From NCBI GenBank assembly GCA_018267795.1, contig JAFDXS010000025.1, forward strand, positions 1 to 11,595: a stretch of DNA of 11,595 nucleotides, read 5' to 3'. This document shows positions 7,340-11,595 of the stretch, piece by piece; position 1 is the stretch's first letter; the number at the start of each line of letters is the position of its first letter. The stretch comes from Bacteroidota bacterium (lineage in GTDB: Bacteria; Bacteroidota; Bacteroidia; Chitinophagales; Chitinophagaceae). The position numbers and the translations under genes were made by a program. A model generated the notes under the pieces. That model ran no database searches. It was given only the letters and a program-made list of their open reading frames with translations, and had not been told where the DNA came from.

Positions 7340-8512
7340 ATGGACTACTATTACCAGTTAGTAACTCTTGGCGATGTAGATGAGCTATCGGAAAATATAT
7401 TAGATGTTCTTTGGCGAAAAATTGATGAACTAGGAATTGCTAAAAAGAACTTTAAAATTATTAATGAAATTTCTTTTGCGAGCTATGTTAAAAATTGTCC
7501 TACCTATTGTTTATATTTTGGAAGTAAAACTGGTAATTTTCAAAGTATAGCCGCAACCGAGAAATTAATTCAAACTGGATCATTAATTCTTCCAATTTTT
7601 TTTGAAGAAAATAAATTTGCAATACATATCCCAAAGATTTTAGAAAAGTACAATGGTTTTCTCTATAACAATGCGAATAAAATAGAAAGCATTGTCGCGC
7701 TAATTTTAGAAGGATGGGGATTACTTCGCAGTTCCAGAAAACTTTTTATCAGTTATAAGAGAACCGAATCAAGATCCGTAGCGATACAACTATACGAGGA
7801 ATTCGAAAAAAATGGCTTTGATGTTTTTTTAGATACACATAGCATCAAGCCAGGTGACATATTTCAAGACGAATTATGGCATAGGATGACTGATTGCGAT
7901 GTTATAGTGGTTCTTAATACACCTAATTTTCTAAATAGTTTTTGGTGTAAAGAAGAAATCGCAGAAGCAAATGGCAAATTAATTGGGATCGTTCAATTAG
8001 TATGGCCAAATCACAAATTGGAAAATATTGCTGAGCTGTGCCTACCTATCAGCCTAAAGGACTCAGACTTTGTAGATAAAATATATGATGATAAAAACAA
8101 AAGTTTATTTTCTGATCATCAAATTGATAAAATCATAAGTAATGTTGAATCTGTAAGAGCAAGAAATCTTGTATCACGACAAAACAGTATTATTAATGAA
8201 TTATTAAATACTGCACAAAGCATGGGCATACACCTCACTTTGCAACCCGAAAGATATTTAAGTCAGAAGTTATCTGGCGATCAAGATAGAATTTATATCC
8301 CAACAGTTGGCATTCCACAATCGTTTGACTGTAATCGCTCTGAGGAATTAATTAATAATATTGCAAAACATAAGGTGGCTAATATATACTTAGTATACGA
8401 TCATATTAGAATTCGAGATCAATGGCTAAAACATTTAGCATGGTTGAATGACTATTTGAAAGTCCAAACACGACAAATAAAAGACGTACAATCATGGCTC
8501 ACAAAGAATTAA
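7340..8512 (+). CDS. TIR domain protein, putative NAD-processing signal enzyme or effector
   Basis: The 390-residue protein carries a clear central TIR domain (about residues 133-265). Visible features are the first strand and box KLFISYKRTES (134-144), GFDVFLDTHSIKPGDIF (159-175) with the BB-loop region, DCDVIVVLNTPNFLNS (185-200), and FWCKEEI, where Glu206 lines up with the catalytic glutamate of NAD-cleaving TIR domains (four residues after the Trp). TIR domains of this kind split NAD or make cyclic ADP-ribose-type signals. The N-terminal 130 residues alternate strands and helices (YCLYFGSKTG, SLILPIFFEE) and look TIR-like or Rossmann-like but lack the Glu motif. The C-terminal ~110 residues (with YLVYDHIRIRDQWLKHLAWL) match no domain I can name. 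The last 19 bases overlap the SLOG gene, so the two are probably translationally coupled and work together. Confidence 0.85.
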   Translation: MDYYYQLVTLGDVDELSENILDVLWRKIDELGIAKKNFKIINEISFASYVKNCPTYCLYFGSKTGNFQSIAATEKLIQTGSLILPIFFEENKFAIHIPKILEKYNGFLYNNANKIESIVALILEGWGLLRSSRKLFISYKRTESRSVAIQLYEEFEKNGFDVFLDTHSIKPGDIFQDELWHRMTDCDVIVVLNTPNFLNSFWCKEEIAEANGKLIGIVQLVWPNHKLENIAELCLPISLKDSDFVDKIYDDKNKSLFSDHQIDKIISNVESVRARNLVSRQNSIINELLNTAQSMGIHLTLQPERYLSQKLSGDQDRIYIPTVGIPQSFDCNRSEELINNIAKHKVANIYLVYDHIRIRDQWLKHLAWLNDYLKVQTRQIKDVQSWLTKN

Positions 8513-9084
8513 AAAAGATATTTCTTTCAGCAAGTATTCCTTTACCAGAAAGAAATCAGGAGTTTTTTGATACAGCTGATTTCATAGCAATTAGAGATGC
8601 GGTAAGAGCACTTGCTACTATTATCCTTCCTAAATGTCATCTTATTTGGGGTGGCCATCCTTCTATAACGCCCATTATTAGGTATGTCTTAGCACGTATG
8701 GATACAAATTTAAAACAACATGTGACATTATATCAGTCTAAATATTTTGAATCAAGTTTTCCAGAAGACAATTTTGATTTTGAACATATCCAATTAACTT
8801 CCAAGATGCCAACACGCGAAGAAAGTTTGAATGTGATGCGAAAAGAAATGATTTCTCAAAATAATTTTAGTGCAGGTGTATTTATTGGAGGGATGGAAGG
8901 CATATTGGATGAATATATTTTGTTCAAAAAGTATAATCCAAGAGCAATAGTTTTACCGATAGCTAGTACAGGAGCAGCTACAAAAATTCTTTATGATAAT
9001 TATATAAATGAAAAAAATGACCGACTCCAAAATGACTGGGCTTATATGTCCTTATTCCGAGATCTATTGTTAAATAAACTATAG
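8494..9084 (+). CDS. SLOG-domain nucleotide-binding protein partnered with TIR
   Basis: The 196-residue protein consists essentially of one SLOG-type Rossmann-like domain. The first strand and loop are KKIFLSASIPLPER (7-20). The glycine-containing ligand loops are WGGHPSI (52-58), IGGMEG (131-136) and PIASTGAA (155-162), all placed as in SLOG/LOG-related nucleotide-binding proteins. The SLOG superfamily binds nucleotides and nucleotide-derived signals, and in ThsA of Thoeris a SLOG domain senses the product of a TIR enzyme. By analogy this protein is inferred to bind the product, or the NAD-type substrate, of the TIR protein encoded just upstream with a 19-base overlap. Unlike ThsA it has no SIR2 or other effector domain; almost the whole length is accounted for by SLOG. 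It could instead be an enzyme acting on nucleotides. The exact SLOG subfamily is recalled rather than tested. Confidence 0.75.
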   Translation: MAHKELKKIFLSASIPLPERNQEFFDTADFIAIRDAVRALATIILPKCHLIWGGHPSITPIIRYVLARMDTNLKQHVTLYQSKYFESSFPEDNFDFEHIQLTSKMPTREESLNVMRKEMISQNNFSAGVFIGGMEGILDEYILFKKYNPRAIVLPIASTGAATKILYDNYINEKNDRLQNDWAYMSLFRDLLLNKL

Positions 9085-9106
9085 GAGAATTGACTACTCA
9101 ACGTAA

Positions 9107-9760
9107 TCATTGAATAAGAATTTTATTCGTTTGCACTGAATAATGTGCTTCGCTTTTGTCAAAATCAAACGGGTCTGCAGTAACTAAGTTTAACTTATCG
9201 GAATATGCACTTTCAAGCCATGTCACTAAAGGTTGGGCTTCTTCAATGGTATATTTACGGTGTCCAACACCATTTTTGTAGCCTAAATTTGTCATTATAT
9301 CGTTGGGTAAGACTACCGCAGCAATACCAAAATAATAAAAATGTTTAGAAATAAGTACGTTTTTTGATTGCGTGTCCCTGTTCAGATTATATTCATTGAT
9401 TGTTCCATCGGCATTACTATGATGAGAAAATGCTTGAGTCCATCTTCTTTCTTCCTCAAGATAGTAATATATATTGTCTCCAAGTAGCATTTTTTTACTA
9501 CCATTACGTACTGGCTTTTTATTTTTAAATTCGGGATTTTCCCAGTATTCATTAAAAGTAACTTTCTGCGTTATCTTCATTGCAAATATGCATTTACCCG
9601 CAGATTTCAATCTAGCCCCACCAACACCAAATATCCAATCATTTGCTCCTGCAGAATTTCTAATTCGAGGTTTACAAGTTGCCAAAGTACATATACCATG
9701 AAAAGGATTTGGAGCAAAACCGAAATCTCTGTCAACTACATAGATATAGACACTGCTCAT
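9107..9760 (-). CDS. Nmad2 (nucleotide modification associated domain 2) protein
   Basis: The 217-residue protein strongly resembles the Nmad2 family. The N-terminal third holds the family hallmarks: VYIYVVDRDFGFAPNPF (4-20), CTLATCKPRIR (24-34), DWIFGVGG (41-48) and CIFAMKITQKVTFNEYW (57-73). The cysteine pair and the arginine-rich KPRIR stretch are prominent. Nmad domains were named from gene neighbourhoods with DNA-base-modifying enzymes; Nmad2 has no established activity and may read or process modified nucleotides. The ATG at 9760 lies two bases beyond the stop of the upstream TIR gene, so co-translation is likely. A TTG three codons earlier is also in frame but less likely. It is the last gene of the minus-strand operon, ending 22 bases from the stop of the convergent SLOG gene with no obvious terminator between. 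Confidence 0.8.
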   Translation of the reverse strand: MSSVYIYVVDRDFGFAPNPFHGICTLATCKPRIRNSAGANDWIFGVGGARLKSAGKCIFAMKITQKVTFNEYWENPEFKNKKPVRNGSKKMLLGDNIYYYLEEERRWTQAFSHHSNADGTINEYNLNRDTQSKNVLISKHFYYFGIAAVVLPNDIMTNLGYKNGVGHRKYTIEEAQPLVTWLESAYSDKLNLVTADPFDFDKSEAHYSVQTNKILIQ

Positions 9761-9762
9761 AA

Positions 9763-10254
9763 TTAGCAATTTACATTTTGACTAGAATTTGGTGGTAATC
9801 TGTTAGTTCCGTCAGGGTTTTGAAAATTATTTTCTCCATCAATAGCGTCAATAATTTTATCTGTATTCCAGCCAACAATAGCAGATGCATATTTTTCTAA
9901 ACTTGAAGGTATATCTGCTTCGGTACCACCCCTTACAAAAACCCCAACAATCCTTTTACCCTGTTCGTTTGCTTTATCAATTTCCCAATTAACCCAAGGT
10001 CTTGAATGCGTATCCTTCCCTATAAGAACGACCACCGTACTCGCCCATGAAATCTTCATTCTTAAAATACGCTGAATGACGGCCTCACTAACCTTCTTCT
10101 CGTCCATTTTCCTTTGATTTGCCGGCTTCATTCGTACTGAGCTATTCCTTATATCAAATCCTTTTGACGACAACAAAGAAGTAAGTTTTGTGACTTCAGC
10201 ATCATCTTCATGGTGATGACTTATAAAAAGATGTCTTCGTTTTGTTTCTGACAT
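9763..10254 (-). CDS. ThsB-like TIR domain protein (DUF1863 / MTH538 type)
   Basis: The 163-residue protein is essentially a single small TIR domain of the DUF1863 type, the group that includes ThsB of Thoeris. The first strand is RHLFISHHHEDD (7-18). The middle has SWASTVVVLIGKDTHSRPW (69-87), followed by NWEIDKA, in which Glu91 is the likely catalytic glutamate. RIVGVFVRGG (101-110) and ASAIVGWNTDKIIDAI (123-138) complete the flavodoxin-like fold. The expected activity is NAD cleavage or synthesis of a cyclic ADP-ribose-type signal (family knowledge, not shown here). The last 25 residues are a polar, Asn- and Pro-rich tail ending in Cys. Its first 34 bases overlap the end of the upstream gene and there is no other start in the first 40 codons, so the overlap is probably real and the two products are likely made together. 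Confidence 0.82.
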   Translation of the reverse strand: MSETKRRHLFISHHHEDDAEVTKLTSLLSSKGFDIRNSSVRMKPANQRKMDEKKVSEAVIQRILRMKISWASTVVVLIGKDTHSRPWVNWEIDKANEQGKRIVGVFVRGGTEADIPSSLEKYASAIVGWNTDKIIDAIDGENNFQNPDGTNRLPPNSSQNVNC

Positions 10255-11240
10255 TTCAAATTTATTTGATCGTTAATCTCCCACTTCGGAGGAAAAAATA
10301 ATTCAATTGGACCTTTACTTTGACTATATTTTTGTTTGATTCGCTTTCTCCCATCACCGACAGTTATTTCAGGATTTGCAACTCGTAAATATTTGTCTAC
10401 CTCACAAAAAACATTTTGACAATCAATTAACTGAAGTGGTCTTCCCCATAAATTAGGAGCTTTGAGCTCTAATCTTTTACATTCCTTTTCTTGCTCATCG
10501 ACCATCATCTTAATAATATCTTCAAATGAATAATCCCCCATTGTATCAAAACATTTAGAAATTCCATTCTTGGCGCCTGGACCAGCAGTTACAAAATCCA
10601 TTTCAGAGAAATTGGTAAGCGTACTGTAGTTTAAATCTATAGAGTATTGAAATGCTAAGAAATTCCCAAATGATGGATATCCTAAAAGTAACTGATACAC
10701 TTCCGACAAACTTTTACTATTTGCAATTCGATCAGGTAATCCTTCAGCAATCATGCGCTCGATAAGAGCTAAATGATTGCTATGCTTAAACTTGTATCCA
10801 AAAGAAGTTCCAGCTGAGGGCATAATGTAAGCTGCAGAATAAATAGCTTTTTTCTTTGCTAACTCTTCGGTCAATATCTCATCATACAGATTAAAGGAAA
10901 ACGTTTCATAAGAAATCAGACCAAGTCTAGTTTTAAGACACTCATAAGTTTCTATCTTATTGAAAATTTTGAAAAGAATCGTTTTAAAAAATAAGTTTTC
11001 AATGGACTCAGCATTGTTTTCATACTGTATTTTTATCAAGTATTGGCTAACTCGATCAGATGCACGAAATACGTTAGTAAACCTATTGGCCGCTATAACG
11101 GGGTCATTGGTCCAAGGCCCAATCCAATTATTCAACCTCTTTTTAAAAACATCAAAACGTATGAAGGCAAATTTCCAATAGGCATCATAGGCACCGGATT
11201 TCTTCGGCTTAGCTAATTTTGTGAAATGATTAAAAGACAT
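10221..11240 (-). CDS. 5-hmdU DNA kinase helical domain / alpha-glutamyl-putrescinyl-thymine pyrophosphorylase family protein
   Basis: The 339-residue, largely helical protein resembles the family first named alpha-glutamyl/putrescinyl-thymine pyrophosphorylase and later tied to the helical part of phage 5-hydroxymethyl-dUMP DNA kinases. Visible marks are WTNDPVIAANRFTNVFRASDR (within 43-63), a glycine-rich TAGPGAKNGISKC (218-230) recalling helix-hairpin-helix DNA-binding loops, and LIDCQNVFCEVDKYLRV (271-287). Phage members act in making hypermodified thymines; bacterial stand-alone members are uncharacterised. No P-loop kinase domain is present. The frame is open to 11360, but the ATG at 11240 gives a family-like start and avoids overlap with the preceding gene. 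A TTTG-N17-TATTTTTG string (11272 down to 11244, minus strand) directly before this ATG could be an internal promoter. Its 3' end overlaps the TIR gene by 34 bases. Confidence 0.72.
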   Translation of the reverse strand: MSFNHFTKLAKPKKSGAYDAYWKFAFIRFDVFKKRLNNWIGPWTNDPVIAANRFTNVFRASDRVSQYLIKIQYENNAESIENLFFKTILFKIFNKIETYECLKTRLGLISYETFSFNLYDEILTEELAKKKAIYSAAYIMPSAGTSFGYKFKHSNHLALIERMIAEGLPDRIANSKSLSEVYQLLLGYPSFGNFLAFQYSIDLNYSTLTNFSEMDFVTAGPGAKNGISKCFDTMGDYSFEDIIKMMVDEQEKECKRLELKAPNLWGRPLQLIDCQNVFCEVDKYLRVANPEITVGDGRKRIKQKYSQSKGPIELFFPPKWEINDQINLKCQKQNEDIFL

Positions 11241-11259
11241 TAGCAAAAATACTTTATTC

Positions 11260-11586
11260 CTAACTTCCCAAATATTGTAATTTTTTTTCTTTTGGCGATA
11301 CGAGCACCTTACCGCCTCTATTATGAAGCACTTTATGAAAAACTTTATAGGACTCAACAATGGTTTTTTCCCATTGAAATGAGCTAACTATAGACACTTC
11401 CAAATCTGTAGTCAATTGCTTAATCATGTTCAAGAGTTCAGTGTCGATTCTATCACTTTCCTTTAGCATTTTGTTCCCCTTAGCATAATTATATACTATA
11501 AGAGTAATTGCTTCCTCTGCGACTTGGGGTCTTCCTCGATCTTCAGCATCCAATGTTATCAAATCACTTTTGCGTTTTAATTTCAT
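11260..11586 (-). CDS. Hypothetical protein of unknown function, possibly 5'-incomplete
   Basis: The 108-residue reading frame is not one I recognise. It is basic at both ends (MKLKRKSD at the start, SPKEKKLQ near the end) and mainly helical in between, with RGRPQVAEEAITLIVYNYA and a long amphipathic stretch SDRIDTELLNMIKQLTTDLEV (within residues 43-65). There is no signal peptide or membrane segment. A small DNA- or protein-binding helper is conceivable but not shown. The ATG at 11586 is near the window edge and the frame stays open to the last base, so the true start may lie outside. It ends 19 bases before the start of the modified-thymine-family gene on the same strand, so it is probably the upstream member of that operon. 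Confidence 0.6.
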   Translation of the reverse strand: MKLKRKSDLITLDAEDRGRPQVAEEAITLIVYNYAKGNKMLKESDRIDTELLNMIKQLTTDLEVSIVSSFQWEKTIVESYKVFHKVLHNRGGKVLVSPKEKKLQYLGS

Positions 11587-11595
11587 TAGATGGCG

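Larger units (their letters stand above)
7210..11595. other. AT-rich putative defense island adjoining tRNA-Leu
   Basis: From just after tRNA-Leu to the window end the DNA is clearly more AT-rich than the preceding genes (about one third GC by eye, against about half before it). It contains only conflict-related or unknown genes: TIR, SLOG, Nmad2, a second TIR, a modified-thymine-related family and an unknown. The tRNA junction and composition shift suggest horizontal acquisition. No integrase, transposase or repeat of the tRNA 3' end is seen within the window, so the island's right edge is beyond it and its mobility is inferred. Confidence 0.6.

Noticed and set aside
9474..9701. Plus-strand open frame of 75 codons inside the Nmad2 gene
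   Set aside because: It is antisense to a clearly conserved domain and its translation resembles nothing.
11241..11360. N-terminal extension of the 339-residue protein to 11360
   Set aside because: The added 40 residues lie in an alternate frame of the preceding gene, look unlike the family, and the ATG at 11240 gives a sensible start.
7210..11595. Direct repeat of the tRNA-Leu 3' end as a far attachment site
   Set aside because: I looked for the GGTTCGATTCC and TTCCGGGCA strings downstream and did not find a second copy; any such site must be outside the window.
1..11595. CRISPR array, insertion sequence or riboswitch
   Set aside because: No regularly spaced repeats, no transposase reading frame with terminal inverted repeats, and no recognisable riboswitch core were seen.

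Overview
The window looks like chromosomal DNA of a Bacteroidota bacterium, probably of the Chitinophagaceae or a related lineage (inference). The grounds are matches to the Bacteroidota -7 promoter motif TAnnTTTG ahead of several genes, weak use of Shine-Dalgarno sites, a lipoprotein whose mature end begins Cys-Lys-Lys-Ser, and the overall look of the proteins. There are two parts with different base composition, joined at a tRNA-Leu gene.

Positions 1-7209 are core-like and fairly GC-rich, especially from about 2700 onward. Bases 1-171 hold no gene that I can support. Then come an MgtC/SapB-DUF4010 membrane protein (+), a small lipoprotein (-), a flavin reductase and a membrane-anchored metallophosphoesterase in one short operon (+), a small hypothetical protein (-), a TIGR01777-type SDR epimerase (+), a saccharopine-dehydrogenase-like enzyme (-), the Fe-S co-chaperone HscB (+) and tRNA-Leu(CAA). 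These are mostly housekeeping or general-metabolism genes in short single transcription units, often with almost abutting convergent ends.

Positions 7210 to the window end are distinctly AT-rich and consist of conflict-system genes. Just after the tRNA come a terminator hairpin, a perfect 20-bp palindrome and a good -7 promoter box. These lead into a two-gene TIR-SLOG module on the + strand (7340-9084, 19-bp gene overlap). Converging on it, with only 22 bp between stop codons, is a minus-strand operon. Read in its own direction it encodes an unknown 108-residue protein, a protein of the 5-hmdU DNA kinase helical-domain / alpha-glutamyl-putrescinyl-thymine pyrophosphorylase family, a ThsB-like (DUF1863) TIR protein, and an Nmad2 protein (nucleotide modification associated domain 2). 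The last three are tightly packed or overlapping.

The likely biology is inferred. The island has the layout of a defense island inserted at a tRNA gene. In the first module a TIR enzyme would make a nucleotide signal from NAD and the SLOG protein would bind it, as in Thoeris but without a visible SIR2 effector. The second module couples a TIR domain to two families tied to hypermodified DNA bases, so it may sense, process or be gated by modified phage DNA. No integrase, transposase, CRISPR array or second attachment site is visible, and the right-hand end of the island lies outside the window.
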